Source: JBBQWZ01 sp043788745 (lineage in GTDB: Bacteria; Acidobacteriota; Terriglobia; Bryobacterales; Bryobacteraceae). Taken from it: a stretch of 27,425 nt of DNA. The notes below the pieces were generated by a model, which had not been told where the DNA came from, made no database searches, and was given only the letters and a program-made list of their open reading frames with translations. The stretch spans positions 1 through 27,425 of the forward strand of contig JAYVTO010000177.1 of NCBI GenBank assembly GCA_043788745.1. Direction: 5' to 3'. The translations under genes were made by a program, and so were the position numbers. Within the stretch, counting starts at the first letter, position 1. Each line of letters begins with the position of its first letter. Positions 1-7,425 of the stretch are shown one piece after another.

Positions 1-94
1 CTCTCCAAGTACCGCGAACGTTAGTGAACGGCCACCGACAACAATCCCGCCCCCACGCTCAGGGCACCCGCTCGCTGACGCTCGCGGTTCTTCG
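1..94 (-). repeat. 94-bp palindromic intergenic repeat, copy 1
   Basis: This block is identical over 94 bases to 145-238 and is the reverse-orientation relative of the element at 27318-27415. Two imperfectly complementary arms of about 30 bases (1-31 and 66-94) flank a spacer that reads GTGCCCTGAGCGTGGGGG on the minus strand. The arms carry the core GAACCGCGAGCG in opposite senses, so the single strand could fold into a long hairpin. It holds no convincing gene, and the short open frame across it only reads through the repeat. Confidence 0.85.
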
Positions 95-144
95 CGGGAA
101 GCGGTGGGGCGCTGACGGAACTGTGAAAAAATTGACGTCTGCTC

Positions 145-238
145 CTCTCCAAGTACCGCGAACGTTAGTGAACGGCCACCGACAACAATCCCGCCCCCAC
201 GCTCAGGGCACCCGCTCGCTGACGCTCGCGGTTCTTCG
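145..238 (-). repeat. 94-bp palindromic intergenic repeat, copy 2
   Basis: This is an exact copy of bases 1-94, set 144 bases downstream. The 50-base spacer between the copies (95-144) contains CGGTGGGGCGCTGACGGA, which recurs with one change near 12203-12220. The tandem arrangement suggests duplication of a palindromic element with its flank. From 239 to 359 no gene is evident. Confidence 0.85.
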
Positions 239-359
239 AAGGGGTGACCTGAGGAATACGGTCGACCACTGTCGGCATATTGGAGGCGTCCACGGTCGTA
301 ACGAGATCGAGTTCGACGAGCCAAAATTCGGCTTGATGTAAATTTTCTCGCATTGGCCC

Positions 360-388
360 TTGACAATTCCTTAGTTGGGGCCTAGATT
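360..388 (+). promoter_or_regulatory. Sigma-70-like promoter of the TetR-type gene
   Basis: A perfect -35 hexamer TTGACA (360-365) is followed after 17 bases by TAGATT (383-388), a four-of-six match to TATAAT. Transcription would start near 395, leaving a leader of about 36 bases before the ATG at 431. AT-rich partial dyads such as CTAGATTAAGCTAG (382-395) overlap the -10 region and could be an autoregulatory operator, which is common for TetR-family genes. The operator is a guess. Confidence 0.55.
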
Positions 389-430
389 AAGCTAGTTTAG
401 TTAACGCCGTTTAGCTGCTTTCATCACATT

Positions 431-1060
431 ATGGGTGTCCAAGAGCGCCGCCTGCGCGAAAAACAAGAGTTGAGGCAAGAGATCCTCGACGCCGCCCGCG
501 ATCTGTTTGTGCACGAGGGCTATGACAACGTCTCGATGCGCAAGATTGCGGAGAAGATCGAGTACTCGCCGACGACGATCTATCTTTACTTCAAAGATAA
601 ATCCGACCTTCTCGATCAACTTTGCGAGGAAACCTTTGCGCGGCTCGAAAAGAAGGCGCAACTCATAGACCGTTCAACAAGTGATCCGTTGGAGGCGCTC
701 CGTAAGGGCCTCCGCAACTACATTGATTTCGGCATCCGGCACCCCAATCACTATAAGCTGACCTTCATGACGGAGATACAGACGAGCGACGAGCCAGAGT
801 CGTTCAGCCGGACGCGCGCCGCTGGCCAGCGTACGTTCGATCACCTTGCGGGTCAGGTCGCGCAGTGCGCCAAGCTAGGCATCTTCCAGATCCATGACGT
901 ACGCGCCACTAGCCAGATACTATGGGCTGCCATCCATGGGGTCACGTCGCTGCTGATCGTGAAGCATCGATTTGAGTGGGTGGAGCGGGAGCGCCTGATC
1001 GAAGGGATGCTCGATACGGTTCTCACTGGGCTTGGTGCTCCGAAGGCGGTCGGGGTATAG
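431..1060 (+). CDS. TetR/AcrR-family transcriptional regulator
   Basis: This is a 209-residue DNA-binding repressor-type protein. Residues about 12-60 form the TetR helix-turn-helix: a basic helix, then VSMRKIAEKI, and the recognition segment SPTTIYLYFKDKSDLL. The C-terminal part (about 85-200), with RHPNHYKLTFM and WAAIHGVTSLL, resembles the ligand-binding WHG-type domain of this family. Length is normal for TetR proteins. The ATG at 431 has no clear ribosome site but lies about 36 bases after a good promoter. The gene converges on an acyl-CoA synthetase, and several TetR regulators respond to acyl-CoA or fatty acids, so control of that neighbour is plausible but not shown. Family is secure; ligand and targets are unknown. 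Confidence 0.9.
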   Translation: MGVQERRLREKQELRQEILDAARDLFVHEGYDNVSMRKIAEKIEYSPTTIYLYFKDKSDLLDQLCEETFARLEKKAQLIDRSTSDPLEALRKGLRNYIDFGIRHPNHYKLTFMTEIQTSDEPESFSRTRAAGQRTFDHLAGQVAQCAKLGIFQIHDVRATSQILWAAIHGVTSLLIVKHRFEWVERERLIEGMLDTVLTGLGAPKAVGV

Positions 1061-1110
1061 CCGCGTTTGTTTTACGACAGCGTCGTTATGTAGTACGCGC
1101 GATGTAGTAC

Positions 1111-1166
1111 GCGCGACCTTACGGTCGCGCCTCGGTTGTTTTGTACGCGCGACCTTACGGTCGCGC
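1111..1166. repeat. Twin short hairpin elements between convergent genes
   Basis: Two identical perfect hairpins lie at 1111-1130 and 1147-1166, each with the 8-bp stem GCGCGACC/GGTCGCGC and a four-base TTAC loop, 36 bases apart. Each is preceded by GTAC and followed by CTCG. They sit exactly between the 3' ends of the TetR gene and the acyl-CoA synthetase, so they could act as a bidirectional terminator or mRNA-end stabiliser. Neither is followed by a strong T run, so a REP-type repeat is the safer description. Confidence 0.7.
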
Positions 1167-1196
1167 CTCGTTGGCGCGATTCAGAATTGGCACGAT

Positions 1197-2813
1197 TCAG
1201 GCTGTCGCTACTTCCTGATTGCCTAAGCCTTGATCGGCGATCTCCTGCTCACGGATCTTGTATTTCTGGATCTTGCCGGTTACCGTCATCGGAAACGCGT
1301 CTACAATACGGATGAACTGCGGAATTTTGAAGTGCGAGATCTTGCCTTTGCAGAATTCCTGAATCTCTTCGGGCGTGGCCGTCTCGCCTGGCTTCAAGCG
1401 GACCCAGCAGCCGACGATTTCGCCCAACTTGAGATCAGGCAGGCCGACCACTTGGGCGTCGGCGATCTTGGGATGCGTAAAGAGGAAGGCTTCGATTTCG
1501 GCTGGATAGATGTTCTCGCCGCCGCGAATGATCATCTCGCGGGCCCGGCCGCGAATGTTGAAGTGGCCGTCCTGGCGCATCGAGGCCAGGTCCCCGGTGT
1601 GCAGCCAACTGTCGGCATCGATTGCTTTCGCGGTGGCCTCCTGTTCGCCGTCGTAGCCTTTCATGATCAGGTAACCGCGGCCGCACAACTCGCCGATCTC
1701 GCCGATGGGAACGGTCTCGCCCGTCGCCGGGTCCACGATCTTTACTTCGGTGTTCGGACCTGCTGCGCCGATGGTCGAGGTGCGCTGCTCGAAGGTATCG
1801 TCGGGAGGGTTCATCGTGATCACTGGCGACGCTTCGGTCTGGCCGTACACCACGACCACGTTGCGCAAATGCATCTTCTCGATGGCCTGGCGCAGCAGCT
1901 CTACCGGACACGGCGAGCCGCCCATGAACGCGGCGCGCAGAGTCGAGAGATCGAAGCGCGAAAACTCAGGATGCTGCAGTTGGCCGATGAACATCGTCGG
2001 CACGCCGCCGGTGATAGTCGCCTTCTCTTGTTCGTCCGCCTCGAGCATCGCCAGGGGATCGAAGGACGCGCTCGGCAGAATGATGGTGGTGCCGTGGGTG
2101 ACGCAATTTAACACGCTGCACACCGATCCGCTGCAGTGATACATCGGCACGGGAATCGTCATGCGGTCCGTATGTGTCATTCCCATCCACTCGCCAGTGA
2201 ACCACGCGTTGTTCACCAGATTGTGGTGTGTCAGGAGTACGCCTTTTGGATTGCCCGTTGTGCCCGATGTGTACTGGATGTTGGTCGGATCGCCGGGCAG
2301 GACGGGGGCGGGCGGAAGATCGGTACCGGCCGCAAGCATCGCGTGCCACTCCGCTGTGCCGAGCCGGACAACATGCTCAAGTACTTGCCCTGGCTCGCGC
2401 GCGCCATCGAGAATCTCCTGATAATTCGACCGCGCGTCTTTCTCCCAGAAGAAGATAGTTCGCATCCTGGACTTCCGCAGCACGTAGGCCAACTCGTGCG
2501 AGCGGTATGCCGGGTTCACGCTCACCAGAACGAAACCGGCTCGCGCGCAGGCATATTGCAGGAAAATCCACTCGACGCAGTTCGTCGACCAAACGCCGAC
2601 GCGATCCTGTGGCTGAAGGCCCAAGCCGGCGAGCCCCCGCGCGACTCGGGTGACTTCGGAATCGAACTGGTGCCAGGTGAGCCGGATGTTCTGGTGCCGC
2701 GCGACGAGGGCCTCGCGATCCGGCCATTGCGCCGCGGCGCGGGCGAGCGCTTCGCCCAACGTCAGATCCAACAAAGGAGCGTCAGGGCCTTTTGCGTAAC
2801 TCAAGTTCGCCAT
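1197..2813 (-). CDS. AMP-binding acyl-CoA synthetase (ACSF2-like)
   Basis: This 538-residue enzyme should activate a carboxylic acid to the acyl-adenylate and then the CoA thioester. The ATP/AMP loop YTSGTTGNPKG is at residues 181-191. The motif VYGQTEASP, the hinge region with WLHTGDLASM and GRAREMIIRGGENIYP, and a C-terminal lysine in VTGKIQKYKIRE (the family's adenylation lysine) are all present, so it looks intact. The N-terminal part (RVGVWSTNCVEWIFLQYA) resembles the ACSF2-like medium-chain acyl-CoA synthetases. There is no Shine-Dalgarno site; TATACT lies 9 bases before the ATG, suggesting a leaderless or near-leaderless transcript. It converges on the TetR gene. Acyl chain preference cannot be read from sequence. 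Confidence 0.92.
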   Translation of the reverse strand: MANLSYAKGPDAPLLDLTLGEALARAAAQWPDREALVARHQNIRLTWHQFDSEVTRVARGLAGLGLQPQDRVGVWSTNCVEWIFLQYACARAGFVLVSVNPAYRSHELAYVLRKSRMRTIFFWEKDARSNYQEILDGAREPGQVLEHVVRLGTAEWHAMLAAGTDLPPAPVLPGDPTNIQYTSGTTGNPKGVLLTHHNLVNNAWFTGEWMGMTHTDRMTIPVPMYHCSGSVCSVLNCVTHGTTIILPSASFDPLAMLEADEQEKATITGGVPTMFIGQLQHPEFSRFDLSTLRAAFMGGSPCPVELLRQAIEKMHLRNVVVVYGQTEASPVITMNPPDDTFEQRTSTIGAAGPNTEVKIVDPATGETVPIGEIGELCGRGYLIMKGYDGEQEATAKAIDADSWLHTGDLASMRQDGHFNIRGRAREMIIRGGENIYPAEIEAFLFTHPKIADAQVVGLPDLKLGEIVGCWVRLKPGETATPEEIQEFCKGKISHFKIPQFIRIVDAFPMTVTGKIQKYKIREQEIADQGLGNQEVATA

Positions 2814-2888
2814 AGCTTTGCGAGTATAGCGAAGGTGTTACTTGGGCTGCCGCATCGGTTGCGGTGGATAATTCCGGCAGGAGTTAGT

Positions 2889-2913
2889 GTTCGTTCCCTA
2901 ACGGTCGCGGTTC
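2889..2913 (-). repeat. Short dispersed repeat (GAACCGCGACCGT core)
   Basis: In the 127-base gap between two minus-strand genes, the minus strand reads GAACCGCGACCGTTAGGG and continues AACG. The same 22-base core with two changes occurs inside the kinase gene at 24773-24795, and the sequence is related to the arms of the palindromic elements at both ends of the window. Confidence 0.6.
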
Positions 2914-2940
2914 GATGCTTTCCTCGGTATTCTTTTTCGA

Positions 2941-3840
2941 TTAGTCGTCGAGGCGGAGAGTGATTCTCGGCTTTGGTGCGGCATCTGGTGCCGGGGTTAA
3001 TTGCGCGGCGGCAAACCATTTCTGGATGGCTGGAAGCGCGGCGCGTGCGGCTTTTTCGCCAGCCTCAATCAGCAGGTCCGCACTCTCGAAACCGTCCCAG
3101 CCGATGTGGCGGACGTCGGGACTGAGTACGAGATCGGCGGAGCGACGCCATTGGCTTTCGGTTTTTTGCGTGAGCACCTGAAAGCTGCGGTTGATCACAG
3201 ACAGCATGTTCTGCGGATCGAAGGATTCAGCCGGCGAGGGCAGCGAGACAGCGATGACATGCGTCGCGCCCATGGTGCGGAGCGGCGGCGCGGGAACGTC
3301 CATCGTGACCATGCCGTCGACGAGCAACCGGCCCTCGTGGCGTAGGGGTGGGAACATTCCGGGGTAGGCGCAACTGGCGCGAATGGGCAGCAGCGCATCG
3401 CCCTTGCCGCGAAACACGGCGGACTCGGCGCTGAGCAGATCACTCGCAACGATGGCGAGCGGGATGGGCATCTGTTCGAAGTTATGAACTTTGAGGAGGC
3501 GCTTGAGGAAAGGCGTCATGCGTTCGCTGTCGGCGAGGCCTAGGCGGCTGGGGGTCCAACTGGCGACGTCTTTGAAACGGAGCTTGCGAGCGATGCGTTC
3601 GATTTCGGCGAGGGGCGTTCCGCTGGCGTAGGCGGCGGCGACGATGGAGCCGGCGCTGACTCCGGAGACGAATTTTACGGGGATGCGGTTCTTCTCAAAG
3701 ACGCGAAGGATGCCGAGGTGGGTGATGCCGCGGGCGAATCCGCCGCCGAGGGCGAGTCCGATTTGGGGGGTGCGGGGTTCGCCGTCGATCCAGTGTTTGG
3801 CTTGCGCGACGGCTTGATCCCAGAGTCCAGGCATTTCCAT
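2941..3840 (-). CDS. Patatin-like phospholipase (RssA/NTE type)
   Basis: This 299-residue predicted lipid hydrolase has the patatin signature: a glycine-rich oxyanion loop LGGGFARG (31-38), nucleophile Ser62 in GVSAGS, and the dyad aspartate at Asp175 in VDGM (the family more often has DGG or DGA). No signal peptide is visible, so it is probably cytoplasmic or peripheral on the inner face, as in RssA-like proteins. The annotated ATG (3838-3840) is followed two codons later by another ATG (3832-3834). A TATCAT hexamer at 3844-3849 lies 9 bases before the second one, so the second start may be the real one. Substrate is unknown. It stands alone with repeats on both sides. Confidence 0.88.
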   Translation of the reverse strand: MEMPGLWDQAVAQAKHWIDGEPRTPQIGLALGGGFARGITHLGILRVFEKNRIPVKFVSGVSAGSIVAAAYASGTPLAEIERIARKLRFKDVASWTPSRLGLADSERMTPFLKRLLKVHNFEQMPIPLAIVASDLLSAESAVFRGKGDALLPIRASCAYPGMFPPLRHEGRLLVDGMVTMDVPAPPLRTMGATHVIAVSLPSPAESFDPQNMLSVINRSFQVLTQKTESQWRRSADLVLSPDVRHIGWDGFESADLLIEAGEKAARAALPAIQKWFAAAQLTPAPDAAPKPRITLRLDD

Positions 3841-3956
3841 TTGATGATACTGCGCGTGGCGTCGAGGGACGCCGATGCGCGGAAGGGATCCCGCCCCGGC
3901 GGCGGGCAGGTATCTTTCGGTGGGGACCGATCAGGATTCCTTCGCAGGATTGCCGG

Positions 3957-4010
3957 GGTCCACTCACTTCGTTCGTGGTTCTTTGCTGGTTTGCATCCAC
4001 TCGCTCTCCA
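3957..4010 (+). repeat. Isolated unit of the 37-bp repeat family
   Basis: This stretch carries TCCACTCACTTCGTTCGTGG followed by TTCTTTGCTGGTTTGCATCC, matching one and a half units of the tandem array 330 bases downstream. It lies just upstream of the patatin-like gene. Confidence 0.75.
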
Positions 4011-4285
4011 TGAACCACCTTGTACGTGATTGATTTCGAGTGCCGCAATTCGTGATGTTGCGCGGGCGCTTGCTTCGCTCGGCCTTCGGCTTCGCTTCGT
4101 GCGCGAAGTTTCGCGGTTGATCCGTGCACGGTTGAATCCGCTCCCGACGCGGCCCGTCGGGCCGCTCTGGTCGCGGCTCGGATTTGGCGCTTTTCGTCTT
4201 CCGCCGTGGTGTGCCGTGCTGGTTCATGGCGGTCATGACGCGCGCGCGTCCCGGACTTCCCGTAACGGGCAGGCTGTTCGCGGTC

Positions 4286-4405
4286 CTTTGTTGGTTTGCA
4301 TCCACTCACTTCGTTCGTGGTTCTTTGCTGGTTTGCATCCACTCACTTCGTTCGTGGTTCCTTGCTGGTTTGCATCCACTCACTTCGTTCGTGGTTCTTT
4401 GCTGA
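4286..4405 (+). repeat. 37-bp tandem repeat array, about 3.2 units
   Basis: The 20-mer TCCACTCACTTCGTTCGTGG starts at 4301, 4338 and 4375, giving an exact 37-base period. Units are nearly identical (one or two base changes), and the fourth copy breaks off after CTTTGCTGA. A unit has no long dyad. Shorter relatives occur at 3957-4010, 13305-13336 and 24418-24445, so this is a dispersed family that has expanded here. Confidence 0.85.
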
Positions 4406-4521
4406 GTAAGTGCGTAGCGCCTTTTGGGTGGTTCGATGCTGCTGCGGGCGCTTGGTCGGACCTGGTGGTCCGGCGTACTGGTGACCTTGCGGCTCGATGC
4501 CATTAAGATAGAAGGAATCCT

Positions 4522-7044
4522 GTGAAACATTGTTACTGCCTTTGCGTTATCGGTCTTGTGATTGGCTTGTCTTCGAACGGGCTCTATGCACAGCGCAATC
4601 TTGCCGGCGCGGCGGAGCTTGCGCAGAAGCTCGACAGCATTTCGACGGTTGGCAGCGTGATGATGATCGCCGCGCATCCGGACGATGAAAATACGGCGTT
4701 GCTTGCGTATTTCGCGCGCGGACGGCACTTGCGCACTGCGTATTTGTCGTTGACGCGCGGAGAGGGTGGGCAGAATCTGATTGGCTCCGAGCAGGGGGAT
4801 TTACTGGGGCTGATCCGTACGCAGGAATTGCTGGCGGCGCGCAAAATCGACGGTGGCGAGCAGTATTTTACGCGCGCGATCGATTTTGGATTTTCGAAGA
4901 GCGCGGAAGAGACGCTGACGAAGTGGCCGACTGAAAAGATTCTGGCGGATATCGTATGGAACATTCGGCGGTTTCGGCCGGATGTGATTGTGCTGCGTTT
5001 TTCGGGGACTCCGCGCGATGGGCACGGGCAGCATCAGGTATCGGCGATTTTGGGGCGACAGGCATTTTCGATGGCGGGCGATCCGGCGAACTATCCGGAG
5101 CAATTGAAGTTTGTCGAGCCGTGGACGGCGAAGCGGCTGCTGTTCAATACGTTCGCATTTACGGCAGAGCAAGAGAAAGAAGAAGCGAAGCGCACGGACC
5201 GCATGGTGATCGATACGGGTGAGTATGCGCCGGAGCTGGGGTATTCGTTTGGCGAGATCGCGGGCATGAGCCGCAGCCAGCATCGGAGCCAGGCGATGGG
5301 TTCGCCGGAGCGAAAAGGTTCGCAGAAGAATTATCTGGTGCACTTGCTGGGTACCTCGGCGAAGAACGATCCGTTCGATGAGATCAATCAGACTTGGTCA
5401 CGGTTTCGAGGTGGCGATGCGATCGGCGCACTGTTGACGGAAGCGAAGCGCACGTACGATCCAAAGGCGGCGGACAAGATTGTTCCCCTGTTGCTGAAGG
5501 CGCGTCCGCTGCTTGCGAAGATCGACGATCCACTGGCGCGGTGGAAGCTGAAGGAATTGGACGATCTGATCGCGCTTGCGTCGGGCCTGTGGGTGGATGC
5601 GGCGACAGACAAGTGGAACGCGCCTTCAGGGACGGCGGTAAAGTTCAACGTGACGGCCATCAACCGGTCGCGCGTGCAGGCGACGCTGGTGGGAATTAAG
5701 TTTACCGGTATGGAGAATGGACCTTCGCTCGAGGTTGCGCCTGCAGTGCTGTCGTTCAATCAACCGAGCATCTACACGACGACGTGGAAGGTTCCGGCGG
5801 GACAGGGGTACACGCAGCCGTTCTGGCTGGCGTCTCCGAAGGATGGTTCGCTGTATACGTGGCCGGGGTTGGAGTTGGGTGGGCTGGCAGATAATCCGGC
5901 GGCGTTGCGCGCGCAGTTTAGCGTGAAGATCGGGGATCAGATTATTGAGCTGACGCGGCCGGTTGAGAACCGGTATGTGGATCGAGTGCTGGGTGAGATG
6001 GCGCGTCCGTTTGTGGTGACGCCTCCGGTGGCGCTGGATCTGGCGGAGCACGCGCTGGTGTTTCCCGACACGAAGCCGCGACGCGTCGAGGTGTTGGTGA
6101 AGGCGAACACCGCGGCGAAGGGTGAAGTGAAGCTCGAAGCGCCGCAGGGCTGGACGATCACGCCGGCGACGCAAGCGTTCGAAGTAAAGACCGTCGGCGA
6201 AGAGCGAAGCGTATCGTTTGAAGTGATGCCTCCGGCGGCGGAGTCGCGCGGACGGTTGCGGGCGTCGGCGACGATCGGCGAGCAAACGATCGGCGTCGGG
6301 ATGAACGTGATCCAATATCCACACATTCCGCCGCAGACGACGATGCCGGCGGCGGAAGTGGACGTGATTCGCGTGGACATCAAGACGCTGGCGCGTCGCG
6401 TCGGCTATATCGTCGGCGCGGGGGATGAGATACCGGCGGCGCTGAAGCAAATGGGTTGCGAGGTGACGCTGCTTTCTTCGGACGATATTGCGCGCGGCGA
6501 CTTATCGAAATTCGATGCCATTGTGGCGGGCGTGCGGGCGTTCAATACGCGCGCGGATATTCGTTCGAACTATGAGCGGCTTTACGACTACGTGCGTGCG
6601 GGCGGGACGTTCATCGTGCAGTACAACGTGCAGGAGGGCGGCAGGATCTTCGGGGGCGATGCGGAGATTTTGGCAAACATGGGGCCGTATCCAATTAAGA
6701 TCGGCCGCAACGATCGCGTGACGGTGGAGGATGCTCCGGTGACGTTTCTGAAGCCCGCGCATCCGCTGCTGAATACGCCGAACAAGATTACGTCGAAGGA
6801 TTTCGACGGCTGGATTCAGGAGCGTGGGTTGTACTTCGCGACGGAGTGGGATCCGAAGTACGAAACGATTTGGACGACCAACGATCCGGGCGAACAGCCA
6901 TTGGCGGGCGGGACGTTATACACGCGGCTCGGAAAGGGCGCGTATGTATTCTCCGCGTACTCGTGGTTCCGGGAGCTGCCAGCCGGAGTTCCTGGGGCAT
7001 ACCGGCTGTTCGCAAACATGTTGAGCGCGGGCAAGGCGCAGTAG
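4522..7044 (+). CDS. Secreted PIG-L-family deacetylase with C-terminal accessory domains
   Basis: This 840-residue exported protein has a signal peptide (about 1-23, ending LYAQ). Its PIG-L/LmbE deacetylase domain (about 42-300) carries the zinc motif AHPDDE (51-56) and a later HGQH (168-171) as third ligand region. PIG-L enzymes remove N-acetyl groups from sugar-containing substrates. A beta-sandwich segment follows, resembling the NEW3 domain of glycosidases (about 510-600). The last 220 residues have an alternating pattern around YIVGAGDEIPAALKQMG and FDAIVAGVRAFNT, like a class I glutamine amidotransferase or ThuA-type fold without an obvious catalytic triad. The GTG start has GAAGGA five bases upstream. 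The transporter downstream suggests scavenging of an acetylated solute, which is inference. Confidence 0.88.
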   Translation: MKHCYCLCVIGLVIGLSSNGLYAQRNLAGAAELAQKLDSISTVGSVMMIAAHPDDENTALLAYFARGRHLRTAYLSLTRGEGGQNLIGSEQGDLLGLIRTQELLAARKIDGGEQYFTRAIDFGFSKSAEETLTKWPTEKILADIVWNIRRFRPDVIVLRFSGTPRDGHGQHQVSAILGRQAFSMAGDPANYPEQLKFVEPWTAKRLLFNTFAFTAEQEKEEAKRTDRMVIDTGEYAPELGYSFGEIAGMSRSQHRSQAMGSPERKGSQKNYLVHLLGTSAKNDPFDEINQTWSRFRGGDAIGALLTEAKRTYDPKAADKIVPLLLKARPLLAKIDDPLARWKLKELDDLIALASGLWVDAATDKWNAPSGTAVKFNVTAINRSRVQATLVGIKFTGMENGPSLEVAPAVLSFNQPSIYTTTWKVPAGQGYTQPFWLASPKDGSLYTWPGLELGGLADNPAALRAQFSVKIGDQIIELTRPVENRYVDRVLGEMARPFVVTPPVALDLAEHALVFPDTKPRRVEVLVKANTAAKGEVKLEAPQGWTITPATQAFEVKTVGEERSVSFEVMPPAAESRGRLRASATIGEQTIGVGMNVIQYPHIPPQTTMPAAEVDVIRVDIKTLARRVGYIVGAGDEIPAALKQMGCEVTLLSSDDIARGDLSKFDAIVAGVRAFNTRADIRSNYERLYDYVRAGGTFIVQYNVQEGGRIFGGDAEILANMGPYPIKIGRNDRVTVEDAPVTFLKPAHPLLNTPNKITSKDFDGWIQERGLYFATEWDPKYETIWTTNDPGEQPLAGGTLYTRLGKGAYVFSAYSWFRELPAGVPGAYRLFANMLSAGKAQ

Positions 7045-7058
7045 TTCGGAGTCGACCA

Positions 7059-7268
7059 ATGAGCGACCAATCAGTTGACCGCAAGGGATTCAGCGACGAG
7101 CACGTGCTCTACGAGGCGCAAATGTTCCGCTTGGCTCGTGAGTGGGTTGCAGCCCATTGGTCCACAGCCTCCGACTTCGAGAGAAATGTCCGATCGAAGC
7201 CGAATCGCCGACAATGCCGCTCAGGAATTAGGCAAAATTTGAAAGCGTTTCGCCGCGTTGTACTCTAG
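7059..7268 (+). pseudogene. Short N-terminal gene fragment, function unknown
   Basis: An ATG 15 bases after the deacetylase gene opens a 69-codon frame. Its first half (SDEHVLYEAQMFRLAREWVA) looks like the start of a helical protein family of the 'EHVLYE...ML' type that usually runs past 150 residues. The second half is basic and low in pattern (KPNRRQCRSG), as expected when a frame runs on after a deletion. There is no clear Shine-Dalgarno site. I read it as a truncated remnant; it could also be a genuine small protein or noise. Confidence 0.3.
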
Positions 7269-7275
7269 GAGGCAC

Positions 7276-7419
7276 ATGACCGAAGAGCCGCACAAGGAAG
7301 TGATCGACGAGCCGCCACCGTTCCTCGGAACCTGGCCGAAGGTCTACGCGTTTGTGCTGGTCTGGCTGGTTGGCGTGATCGTGCTGTTCTATTGGTTTTC
7401 GCGCGCGTTTCTTCCCTAA
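7276..7419 (+). CDS. Small single-span membrane protein next to the symporter
   Basis: This 47-residue frame has a perfect AGGAGG ribosome site (7267-7272), three bases before the ATG. An acidic, proline-rich N-terminus (MTEEPHKEVIDEPPP) leads into one strong transmembrane helix (about 24-42: VYAFVLVWLVGVIVLFYWF), and the protein ends SRAFLP. The negative N-terminus and the arginine after the helix would place the C-terminus inside by the positive-inside rule. The symporter ATG follows six bases after the stop, and that ATG has no ribosome site of its own, so the two are probably translationally coupled. Several sodium:solute symporters have small membrane partner proteins (for example YjcH with ActP), and this may be an analogous subunit. 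It has no family I recognise. Confidence 0.72.
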   Translation: MTEEPHKEVIDEPPPFLGTWPKVYAFVLVWLVGVIVLFYWFSRAFLP

Positions 7420-7425
7420 ATCTAC

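Larger units (their letters stand above)
3841..4521. other. Repeat-rich gap without a supported gene
   Basis: These 681 bases hold open frames on both strands, but they are made of repeat translations (for example recurring minus-strand NQQRTTNEVSG) and show no protein-family signature. Contents: a single repeat unit at 3957-4010, GC-rich inverted segments around 4070-4180, and a 37-bp tandem array at 4286-4405. The promoter of the deacetylase gene probably lies in the last 100 bases. Confidence 0.6.

Noticed and set aside
240..270. Third copy of the phosphatase-flanking repeat (GGGTGACCTGAGGA...GTCGACCACT)
   Set aside because: Only 10-14 base matches to 17541-17555, 18387-18400 and about 18197-18207 are visible, too short to call a copy without a genome-wide search.
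24..341. 105-codon plus-strand frame over the window-start repeats
   Set aside because: It contains the same peptide twice because it reads through both copies of the palindromic repeat, and no independent coding signal is present.
3695..4342. Minus-strand frames with recurring NQQRTTNEVSG peptides
   Set aside because: The peptide repeats are the translation of the 37-bp tandem repeat and its relatives; there is no ribosome site or family motif.
4286..4405. CRISPR array
   Set aside because: The units are contiguous 37-base tandem copies without unique spacers, and no cas gene is present.
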